Source: Roseomonas sp. (GTDB taxonomy: Bacteria; Pseudomonadota; Alphaproteobacteria; Acetobacterales; Acetobacteraceae). Taken from it: a stretch of DNA of 64,000 bases. Position 1 is the stretch's first letter. The number at the start of each line of letters is the position of its first letter. The stretch lies in contig JADCFA010000021.1 of the NCBI GenBank assembly GCA_020249775.1, forward strand, positions 248,001 through 312,000. The letters are read 5' to 3'. This document shows, piece by piece, positions 9,288 through 18,100 of this stretch. The translations under genes were made by a program, and so were the position numbers. A model generated the notes under the pieces. The model worked only from the letters and a program-made list of their open reading frames with translations. It made no database searches and was not told where the DNA came from.

Positions 9288-10504
9288 CGCGCAACCCCCG
9301 GACGGTTTTGCATCATGGGCGCGGCGGCCGCTCCCGGAGGCAGTGGCGCGGGCCGCTGCTGTGGTATGGCGGCAGGCGGCTGACGCGCACCGCCCGTTTC
9401 ACCCAATTGCAGGAAGGGCACCACGCCCTGCAAACGGTCATCCACAATGACCTTGGGGTTGCGGCGGAGGATTTCTTCCATGGTTTCCAAATACATCCGG
9501 CGCGTGGTCACATCGCGCGCCTGTTCATAGGCGGAAAGCACGGAAAGGAAGCGGGCACTTTCACCGCCGGCGCGCGCCACCTGGCTTTCGCGGAAGCCCT
9601 GGGCTTCCTGCACCATACGCTCAGCCTCGCCTCGGGCGCGGGGGATGATGTCATTGCGGAAGCTCTCAGCCTCATTGCGCTGACGCTCACGGTCCGCATT
9701 GGCGCGCTGCACATCACGGAAGGCGTCAACCACTTGGGCTGGCGGGTCAACCTTCTGCAATTGCACCTGAGTGATTTCGATGCCGGCCTTGTATTGGTCC
9801 ATGATGGCCTGGGCACCGCGGCGCACTTCCTGTTCGATCTGCGCACGGGCTTCGGTCAGCGCGGGCTGGATTGCGGTGCGCCCGATCACTTCGCGCATCA
9901 CGCTTTCAGCCGCGGTTTTCACCGTGCTTTCGGGATTGCGCGTGTTGAACAGGAATTCGCCCGCATCCCGAATGCGCCAGAACACGGCGACATCAATGTC
10001 AATGATATTCTCATCGCCCGTCAGCATCAGGCTTTCTTCCAGCACATCGCGCGCGGCCATCACGCGGCCACCCGTGATGCTGCCATCCTGCGCGCCGACA
10101 AAGCCGATATCCACGCGGTTGATGCGTGTGACACGCGGCGTGGTGTGGCTTTCGATCGGCCAGGGCAGGCGATAATTCAAGCCGGGCTGCGTGGTATGGC
10201 TGAAGGCGCCGAAACGCATCACGACGCCTTGTTCATCAGGCTGCACCCGATAAAACCCGGAAAAGGCCCAACCGACCACAAGCACAATGCCGATCAGGGC
10301 GAAAAGCTTGCCGCCACCTGCGCCGCCGCTTGGCAATACGCGGCGAATGGCGTCCTGTGCTTGCCTGATCGCATCATCAATGTCGGGCCCACGGCCACCT
10401 TGGCCGCCGCCACCACCGCCACCCGAAGGCGGCTGGCCCCAAGGGCCCTGCGGGCGCGGATTGCCCCAGGGGCTTTGACCGCCACTATTATTGTTCCAGG
10501 GCAT
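9284..10504 (-). CDS. hflK: Protease modulator HflK (SPFH/band 7)
   Basis: Gly/Pro-rich N-terminus MPWNNNSGGQSPWGNPRPQGPWGQPPSGGGGGGG, TM, VQPDEQGVVMRFGAFSHTTQPGLNYRLPWPIES. Confidence 0.95.
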   Translation of the reverse strand: MPWNNNSGGQSPWGNPRPQGPWGQPPSGGGGGGGQGGRGPDIDDAIRQAQDAIRRVLPSGGAGGGKLFALIGIVLVVGWAFSGFYRVQPDEQGVVMRFGAFSHTTQPGLNYRLPWPIESHTTPRVTRINRVDIGFVGAQDGSITGGRVMAARDVLEESLMLTGDENIIDIDVAVFWRIRDAGEFLFNTRNPESTVKTAAESVMREVIGRTAIQPALTEARAQIEQEVRRGAQAIMDQYKAGIEITQVQLQKVDPPAQVVDAFRDVQRANADRERQRNEAESFRNDIIPRARGEAERMVQEAQGFRESQVARAGGESARFLSVLSAYEQARDVTTRRMYLETMEEILRRNPKVIVDDRLQGVVPFLQLGETGGARQPPAAIPQQRPAPLPPGAAAAPMMQNRPGVAR

Positions 10505-10681
10505 GAAAGGCGTGGTCTCCAGCAGGTGAACGTCAAAAACCGAGGGCCCAAAACCGGGCGGGATGCTTCAAGCAGGAAGCCAAGCCCCATATAGAGGCGC
10601 GCGACCCTCCCGGAAAGCAGCTAACGGCGCTGTAATGCCGGGTCGGGCGGATATTGACCATGGACAGGGGCTTTTCAAGCG

Positions 10682-11785
10682 ATGGCGGATGATTTGGCGG
10701 CAGCGGTGACAAAAGCCCTGACAGCGGTGAAGGACCCGGCTTCCGGGCGGGATGTGGTTTCGGCAGGCATGGTGCAGGGCCTGGTGGTGCGCGATGGCAT
10801 GGTCCATTTCGCCCTCCAGGTGACCCGCGAAGCCGCCGCCGCCATGGAACCGGTGCGCGCCGCGGCCGAGGCCGCTGCCCGCGCTGTGCCGGGCGTGATC
10901 TCGGCCACCGCCGTGCTGACCGCGCATCGCGATGAAGCCGCACCCGCCGCCCGCCCCGCCGCCCCGCGCGGCCCGGCAAGCCCCGGCCCCATGCTGCTTT
11001 CCGATGTCAGGGCGATTATCGCGGTTGCCTCCGGCAAGGGGGGCGTCGGCAAATCCACCACCGCGGTCAATCTGGCGGTGGCGCTGGCTGCTGATGGCCT
11101 CAAGGTCGGGCTTCTGGACGCGGATATTTACGGGCCATCCCTGCCGCAAATGCTGGGCACCCGCGAAAGGCCGCGGTCAGAGGGTCAGCGCATTACCCCG
11201 CTCAGCCGCTGGGGGCTGAAGGCCATGTCCATCGGGTTTTTGGTGGAAGAAGAAACACCGATGATCTGGCGCGGCCCCATGGTGATGGGCGCGCTGGAGC
11301 AAATGATGGGGCAAGTCGCCTGGGGCCCCTTGGATGTGATGATTGTGGATATGCCACCCGGGACGGGTGACGCGCAGTTGACCATGTCTCAGCGCGTGCC
11401 ATTGGCGGGGGCGGTGATTGTCTCCACACCGCAGGATGTGGCGCTTTTGGATGCCAGGCGCGGCGTGCGCATGTTTGAGAAGGTCAATGTCCCGGTGCTG
11501 GGGCTCATTGAGAATATGTCTTTCTTCTGCTGCCCCAATTGCGGCCATCGCGCGGATATTTTCAGCCATGGCGGCGCGCGGCGCGAAGCGGATCGGCTGG
11601 GGGTGGAGTTCTTGGGCGAATTGCCGCTGAAGCTTGAAATCCGCGAATTGGCCGATGCCGGCACGCCGATTGTGATGGCGCGCCCAGAATCGGAAGAAGC
11701 GCAATCCTATCGCCGCATTGCCCGGCGCGTTTGGGAAAAGGCAGCAGCGAAAGCGGATGCGGCGCCCAAGATTGTGATGGAGTAA
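10682..11785 (+). CDS. mrp: Mrp/NBP35-family Fe-S carrier ATPase
   Basis: VASGKGGVGKSTTAVNLAVALA (deviant Walker A), CCPNCG near C-terminus, IVDMPPGTGDAQLT. Confidence 0.93.
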   Translation: MADDLAAAVTKALTAVKDPASGRDVVSAGMVQGLVVRDGMVHFALQVTREAAAAMEPVRAAAEAAARAVPGVISATAVLTAHRDEAAPAARPAAPRGPASPGPMLLSDVRAIIAVASGKGGVGKSTTAVNLAVALAADGLKVGLLDADIYGPSLPQMLGTRERPRSEGQRITPLSRWGLKAMSIGFLVEEETPMIWRGPMVMGALEQMMGQVAWGPLDVMIVDMPPGTGDAQLTMSQRVPLAGAVIVSTPQDVALLDARRGVRMFEKVNVPVLGLIENMSFFCCPNCGHRADIFSHGGARREADRLGVEFLGELPLKLEIRELADAGTPIVMARPESEEAQSYRRIARRVWEKAAAKADAAPKIVME

Positions 11786-11792
11786 GGCTTGG

Positions 11793-12044
11793 CTAACGCC
11801 GCTTCAGCGTCATCCGCCCCAGCGCAAACCCGCCAATAAACGCGGCCAGCACCATGGCTGCGACCTCACCCAATAGCGCATGCGCCAGCGGCAGGCCGAT
11901 CAGCGCCATCAGCACAAAGGCGATAATGAAGCCAAAGCGCTGACGCCACCCAGCGGCAGGGGCCTTGGCCTTCCGCCCCAAGGGCCGCGCCTGCCCGACG
12001 GAATGCAGTTGACGCGCCACGCCCCGTCCGCGCGCATCGGACAT
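11793..12044 (-). CDS. Small hypothetical membrane protein
   Basis: 83 aa with two hydrophobic segments; 4 bp after thyX end on the same strand. Confidence 0.55.
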   Translation of the reverse strand: MSDARGRGVARQLHSVGQARPLGRKAKAPAAGWRQRFGFIIAFVLMALIGLPLAHALLGEVAAMVLAAFIGGFALGRMTLKRR

Positions 12045-12048
12045 GGGT

Positions 12049-12987
12049 TCAGACCTTTTGCCCCAGCATTTCCATCATCTCCCGCCATTCGCGCTTGGAA
12101 AGGCCGCTGGTTTCTTGTGTCACGGCTTCCCCCGCCAGCATGCGGCGCAGGATCGCGATCATTTGCGCGGAAAGCGTCACCGCACCCATGCGGTAATCGC
12201 GGAAGGCTTCAAAAGCCATGGGGACCCAGGCCTCAACGGTTTTCAGCATGGCATCCGCATAGACGCGGATTTCATATTGCGCATGGGCATCGGCGCGGAG
12301 CGACAGGAAATGCAGCAGATTATGCAAATCCGTCTTCCAATACCATTGCGTATAGGCGTTGAGCGTCAAATTCATCCGCGCCAATTCGCGCGCTAGCCCC
12401 TGGCGGCTTTCATCGCGCACCGCGCCCTCATCATCCTCATTCAGCATTTCAAGGTAGTGGTCGTAATTGCGCGTCGCATCTTCGCGCAGCAGATCGAGCA
12501 CGCGCGCGGCTTCCGCACCTTGCAGCACATCACCCCGCCCCTGGCGGTTGCTGGCGGATTGCGCGGCCAGATGCTCCGGCGCGGGGATATAGAATTCGCG
12601 GTCCAGGATGGAATAGCGCGCGGAATATTCATTCACATTGGCAGTGCGGTGCCGGATCCATTGCCGCGCCACAAAGATCGGCAGCTTCACATGGTATTTG
12701 ATTTCGCACATCTCAAAGGGTGTGCTGTGGCGATGGCGCATGAGGTAGCGGATCAGGCCGCGATCCTCATTCGCGGCACGGGTGCCACGGCCGTAAGATA
12801 CGCGCGCTGCCTGCACAATGGCGGCGTCATCGCCCATATAATCAATCACGCGGACAAAGCCGTGATCCAATACGGGCAGCGCCTCATACAACATGGCCTC
12901 CAGCGCGGGCACGCTTGGGCGGCGCGTCGGCGCCTCATGCGTGCGCGCGGCTGCGATTTCCTGCTGCTGGGCATCGGTAAGCGCCAT
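12049..12987 (-). CDS. thyX: FAD-dependent thymidylate synthase
   Basis: ThyX motif [14 protein letters not shown]; likely start [34 protein letters not shown]. Confidence 0.95.
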   Translation of the reverse strand: MALTDAQQQEIAAARTHEAPTRRPSVPALEAMLYEALPVLDHGFVRVIDYMGDDAAIVQAARVSYGRGTRAANEDRGLIRYLMRHRHSTPFEMCEIKYHVKLPIFVARQWIRHRTANVNEYSARYSILDREFYIPAPEHLAAQSASNRQGRGDVLQGAEAARVLDLLREDATRNYDHYLEMLNEDDEGAVRDESRQGLARELARMNLTLNAYTQWYWKTDLHNLLHFLSLRADAHAQYEIRVYADAMLKTVEAWVPMAFEAFRDYRMGAVTLSAQMIAILRRMLAGEAVTQETSGLSKREWREMMEMLGQKV

Positions 12988-13111
12988 GGTGAGACTCGCC
13001 TGTTGGGAGCCTTTGGCGGTAGCGTCGGGGGCGGGGCGGGTCAAGCGCGGGCGCTTCCAAGGGGCGCCACTTCCGGGCAGGATGGCCCAGAAATCAGCCA
13101 CCGGAGCCCCC

Positions 13112-14272
13112 ATGTCCCCGCTTGACGCCATTCGCCGCCACCAGGCCGAACTCACCGCCTTCCGGCGCGACCTGCATGCCCATCCGGAACTCGGCATGGC
13201 GGAATTCCGCACCGCCGAGAAGGTGGCGACCGCGCTGGAGGCGCTCGGGATTGAAGTCCATCGTGGTGTGGGCGGCACGGGCGTGGTTGGCGTGCTGCGC
13301 AATGGTTCCGGTAATCGCGCCATTGGGCTACGCGCCGATATGGATGCGCTGCCGATGGAGGAACTGACGGACCTGCCCTATCGCAGCACGGTGAAGGGGG
13401 CGATGCATGCCTGCGGGCATGATGGGCACACCACCATGCTGCTGGGTGCCGCCAAATACCTGGCGGAGACCCGCAATTTCGATGGCATTGTCCATTTCAT
13501 CTTCCAGCCAGGCGAAGAAGGCTGCGGCGGTGCGCTCGCCATGCTGGAAGACGGGCTGTTTGAGCGTTTCCCCTGCGATGCGATTTACGGCATGCACAAC
13601 CGCCCGAATATGCCGCTTGGCGAATATGCGATTAACAGCGGCGCCACCATGGCGGGCGGTGCGTTTTTTGACATCACCATCACCGGCAAGGGCGCCCATG
13701 GCGCGCGACCAGAGGCTTCCGTGGATCCCGTGCTGGCCGCCTGCCATGTCACGGCAGCGCTGCAATCCATCGTCTCACGCAACCTTTCGCCGCGCGATGT
13801 GGCGGTGATCAGCGTCACCAAGGTGGTAGGCGGTGAGGCCTATAATATCATTCCCGAAACCGCGGTGATTTCCGGCACGGCGCGTTTCTTTTCGCGCGAT
13901 GTCGGCAAGCAAATCGAAGAAAGGCTGCAGCGCGTCGCGGCAGGTGTCGCAGCCGGTTTTGGCGCCTCGGCCAGCCTGGATTACCGGCTGATCTTCGCCC
14001 CCACCATCAATGCGCCAGAACAGACCGAAGCCCTGGCCGCCGCCGCGGCGGAATTGGTCGGCGAAGGTAAGGTGGCGCGCGACAAGCCGCCCGCCATGGC
14101 GTCCGAGGATTTTTCCTTCATGCTGGAACGCGTGCCTGGCGCCTATATCAATTTCGGCATTGGCGATGGCGCTGAAGTGCATAACCCGCGCTATCAATTC
14201 AATGATGAGGCCATTCCCTACGGCGCGGCGCTTTATGCGCGTGTGGTGGAAAAGGGCTTGCCGGGGGCGTAG
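13112..14272 (+). CDS. M20 family amidohydrolase (hippurate hydrolase-like)
   Basis: [36 protein letters not shown]..., [35 protein letters not shown]. Confidence 0.93.
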   Translation: MSPLDAIRRHQAELTAFRRDLHAHPELGMAEFRTAEKVATALEALGIEVHRGVGGTGVVGVLRNGSGNRAIGLRADMDALPMEELTDLPYRSTVKGAMHACGHDGHTTMLLGAAKYLAETRNFDGIVHFIFQPGEEGCGGALAMLEDGLFERFPCDAIYGMHNRPNMPLGEYAINSGATMAGGAFFDITITGKGAHGARPEASVDPVLAACHVTAALQSIVSRNLSPRDVAVISVTKVVGGEAYNIIPETAVISGTARFFSRDVGKQIEERLQRVAAGVAAGFGASASLDYRLIFAPTINAPEQTEALAAAAAELVGEGKVARDKPPAMASEDFSFMLERVPGAYINFGIGDGAEVHNPRYQFNDEAIPYGAALYARVVEKGLPGA

Positions 14273-14339
14273 CCCCCCTCGAAATCCCGCCCCATAGCGC
14301 CTATATCTGCTGCGTCACTTCTGTGACTATGGCGATAAA

Positions 14340-14591
14340 CACGGCTCGGAATAAGCGTTGCGGACCCGGGGGCGGTACCCGGCGCCTCCACCAATCACCC
14401 GCCTTATCAGCGGCAGATGGGGGCGAAACAGGCTCGACGCGCGTGGTAAAGGGGACGCTTTTGCCCGGCATTGTACCGCCGTTATCGGGCTAAACCTTAA
14501 GTGCGAACGATAACAGCCGCGAGGCTGTCGCACTCGCTGCCTAATAGGTAAGCGCGGCTCGGGGGGCGCCGGGCAACAGAAGCCCCCCACT
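14340..14591 (+). ncRNA. ssrA: Circularly permuted (two-piece) tmRNA; 5' boundary approximate
   Basis: Acceptor piece ends ...CCGGG-GGCGGTA-CCCGG-CGCCTCC-ACCA at 14393 (T-arm, acceptor 3' strand); 25-nt intervening segment; coding piece begins GGGGGCGAAACAGGCTCGACGCG at 14419 whose GGGGGCG pairs with CGCCTCC (7 bp, G3-U70 wobble). Tag reading frame GCG AAC GAT AAC AGC CGC GAG GCT GTC GCA CTC GCT GCC TAA = ANDNSREAVALAA*. Ends with GGGGGGC...GCCCCCC hairpin. Confidence 0.93.
14503..14544 (+). other. tmRNA proteolysis-tag reading frame (ANDNSREAVALAA*)
   Basis: Direct translation inside the ssrA coding piece; ANDN... start and LAA end are typical of tags. Confidence 0.92.
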
Positions 14592-14630
14592 CTTTCCTTT
14601 GTGCGCCAAGGGAGATAGAGACACCCCGCG

Positions 14631-15146
14631 ATGAGCGAGAAATCCCCCCCGCCCGAAAGCCTGCTGCCTTACGAAGCCTGGTCCGAAGAAGCCATGCGCG
14701 AAGTCGTATGGCACGCCTTGGAACATGCCGCGCAACACGGCCTGCCGGGGGAGCATCATTTCTACCTGAGCTACCGCACCGACCATCCGGGCGTTGCGAT
14801 CCCAGGGCACCTCAAGGCGAAATACCCGCAGGAAATCACCATTGTCCTGCAACATCAATTCGACGGGCTGTTTGTGGACCGCGTGGCGGAGCGCTTTGGC
14901 GTGACGCTGCGTTTCGGTGGCGTGCCGGCAAAGCTGGTGATCCCCTTTGGTGCGCTGACCATGTTCCACGATCCGCATGTGCGCTTTGGGCTGCGCTTCA
15001 CGCCAAGCGGCCTTGAAGATGAAAAGGTGGGGCTGCCTGAAGCACCCGCCGCCGCGCCGCCGCCCCCCACGCCCGCGCCAGCAGCACCGGGCGAGGTGGT
15101 CAGCCTTGATGCCTTCCGCCGCCGCCCGAATAAGGACGGCGGTTAA
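14631..15146 (+). CDS. sspB: Alpha-type SspB, ClpXP adaptor for ssrA-tagged proteins
   Basis: LLPYEAWSEEAMREVVWHALEHAAQHGLPGEHHFYLSYRTDHPGVAIPGHLKAKYPQEITIVLQHQFDGLFVDRVAERFGVTLRFGGVPAKLVIPF; acidic/Pro-rich C-terminal tail. Confidence 0.9.
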   Translation: MSEKSPPPESLLPYEAWSEEAMREVVWHALEHAAQHGLPGEHHFYLSYRTDHPGVAIPGHLKAKYPQEITIVLQHQFDGLFVDRVAERFGVTLRFGGVPAKLVIPFGALTMFHDPHVRFGLRFTPSGLEDEKVGLPEAPAAAPPPPTPAPAAPGEVVSLDAFRRRPNKDGG

Positions 15147-18100
15147 GGCTGGATCGCGATCCGCCCGGTATTCTGACGGGCGAAAAAGGCCGGGCGATAC
15201 ATATCCCGCACCTCGGCGCCGGGCAGTTCAAAACTCCCGGCCGTGACAGCGCGCAACCGCACGGCAATGCGCGCCACGCGGTTTTCGCCTTCCAAGGTCA
15301 CCGCTGCGGCGAAGCGGTCATCCAAGGCGGGCTGGCTGTCAATCGCGGTCAATGCGCCAAGCCAGGGCAGGCCCGACACTTCCCCCGCGCCAAAGCGCCC
15401 GGTGATTTCCCAACCCGCCGGCAGGCCCTGTTGCAGCAGCAATTGATGCCGGTCATCGGCATCCGCGCGGGCTTCCAGCAGCAGAATAAAGCCATCCCCG
15501 GCGCGTAGCGTATCAAGATTGAGCGCCGAACCATCCAGCGCATGAAAATGCCGCGTGACGCGCAGCCCCTGACGCGCGGCGGGTTGCGCCTCACGCGGGA
15601 TGCCTTTTGTCGCCACCATTTGCCAAACCGTGGTGGCGCCCCGGTTATGCAAGCGCGCCGCACCGGCAAGCGGCGCCACAATCACCGGGGCGGCGGGCAG
15701 CGCCACGCCATCCAGGCTTGCTTCGATCGGACGCATACCTTGGCCCAAACGCGCGGCGGCCAGCACCGCCCAGGCCTGTTCCTGCGTGCTGGTATTCTCC
15801 GGCGTGAAATTTTGCCCCGGGAGGGCGCCCATCAGCGCCGCCAGCCGATCCCCGAGCAAACCACTTTCCTTGAGCAAACTCGCCAGCGCCAGCGCATCAC
15901 GCTGCGCCGTGCCGTAATCAAAACTCCACCAGCGGCGGCTGAGGTTTGAAAGTGCCGCGTTGAAAGCCTGCTCCGCCCGCGCCCGATCCCCGCCGCGCGT
16001 AAACACCGCGCCCAATTGCGCGAGCGACAGCGGGGTTGGCATATCGCCCGCATTTTCCATCAACCGCCGCGCCGCACCCAAGCGCACGCGCCCTGCCATG
16101 GCCAGCGCATGCAGCCGATAGGCTTGCGCGGCGCGTTCTTCCGGCGTGGCTTCCCCCGTATCGCCCACCGCATCATCCAGGAAACGCAGCGCATCATTCA
16201 AGGCGGCTTCCGGCAGCGTTGCGCCCGCGCTGCGCGCGCGCAGCAGCGCTTCCACCGCGAAGGGTGTCAGCCACAATTCCGCTTCCGCATTGGCAGACCA
16301 AAGGCCGAAAGCGCCATCAAAACGCTGCCGATCCAAAATGGCCTGCACGGCTGCTTGCAGCCGGGCCGCGTGATCAGCGCCACCTACTGGCGCAAACAGC
16401 CCCGCACTCAGCGCAATGGCGCGCGCGGCACTTTGTTCCAGGCACGCCAGAGGAAAGGCTTCCACAGCACGCAAGGCCGCCGCCGCATCATAGCGCACCA
16501 CAGCACCAAGGCTGAGTTCCGCCCGCGCCGTGCCAGGAATGAAGCGATCAAAGGCAGGAGCGACCTCACGCTCTGCTCCGCCGGGCAATTCGGCCGATTG
16601 CACATCGGTAAGCAATGGCCGCGCGGGGCGAATGGTGATGCGGCTTTCGCGCGTAAGGCTGAAACCCTGCGGACCGCTGAGACGCAAGCGCAACACGCCC
16701 TCTCCACCCGCAACGGCACGCAGGCCAGTCGCAGGCGCGGCGCGTTCACCCGTCGCAAGCTGTGCGGCCAAGCGCGTTGGCCCTTCAATCGCAATCGCGC
16801 CCTCGGTGCTGAGTTCGGCGACAATCTCACCCGCCGGCAATTCGATATTATGCATCAGCACCGGCAGGCGCGCCGTATCTCCGGGGGCGAGGAAGCGCGG
16901 CAAGGCGGCTTCCACCACCGCCTGATCGCGCACGGTCATGGCGCGGCTGGCGGCACCAATGCGCGCGCCTTCCCAGGCCACCGCCATCAGGCGCAATTCG
17001 CCCGCGAAATCCGGAACATCAAGCGCGATCACCGCCGCGCCATCCGCACCCACGCGCACGGGACCGGAGAATAGAGACACCAATCTTTGCGGCGGCTGAA
17101 TGCCCATCCCCGCCAAGCCGCCATCACCGCCCTGGCGCAACAAGGCAAGCGCACCTTCCGCCGGCGCCAATAGCCGCCCGTAATCATCGCGGATATCCAC
17201 ACCCAGCGCGCGCTTGCCGAGGAAATGCGCCCCCGGATCGGGTGAGGCAAAGCCGGTCAGGCGCAAAATCCCCTCATCCACCGCGGCGAGCGTCACCATG
17301 GCCTCACCCCGCGCCTCCGCAATGCGGATCGGGATTTCCACGCGCTGGCGCGGGCGGATGCGTTCCGGGGCCGAGATTGTCACCTCAAGCCGGCGCGGCG
17401 CCGGATCAAGCCCAATCCAGGCCAGGCCGAGCGCGCGGCCGGGGCGGCCGTCACGCGCCTCACCCGGGCGATAGGCGGTGATGGTGATATAGGCGCCTGG
17501 CCCCCAGGCAGAATCCACCGGCACTTCGATATCCGTGCCCGCTTCACTCAGCGTAATTTCGCGCAGCGACACCAAACGATCCGTCAGCACCGCAACGGTG
17601 GCCGGCCCCGCAAAGGGCGGCGTGATGCGCAGCCGCGCAACTTCCCCCGACGCGAAATTACGGCGCTCAGCCGCGACATCAATCCGGTCCGGAATTTCCG
17701 CGCTTTCCACACCAGCCCAGCCGGCGCGGAAGCGATAGGATACCATGCCAAGCCCATCCGCATCGGCGATTTCCAGCCGATAACGGCCAAAGGGCAGGCT
17801 GCGCGCGAAGCGCGTGGGCGCGGCGGGGTTGATGGTGAGTTCTGCCGCATCCACCGGTTCATCACGCCAGACGGTTTCAAACCGTGCGATGGAATCGCGC
17901 ATCACCAACCGCCAATCCGGCCTTTCGCGCAGCAAGCGTAGCCTAAGCCGCGCCGGTGCGGCACTGCCATCAGGTGCTACGGCAGCGATATCAAAAGCCG
18001 CTTCCGCGCCGGCATCTATCGCATCACCCTGAAAGGCAGGGCGCAGCACGGGAAACAGGCCCGCAGCACGCACCGGGACGGCAATGCGCGCGCGGCTTTC

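Noticed and set aside
10360-10440. Gly-codon repeat in hflK as a possible regulatory repeat
   Set aside because: Gly/Pro-rich N-termini are normal for HflK; simple codon repetition.
9308-10594. 428-aa plus-strand ORF opposite hflK
   Set aside because: Antisense shadow; the hflK reading is unambiguous.
12893-13111. N-terminal extension of the M20 ORF
   Set aside because: Overlaps the thyX 5' end on the other strand; conserved M20 sequence starts at 13112.
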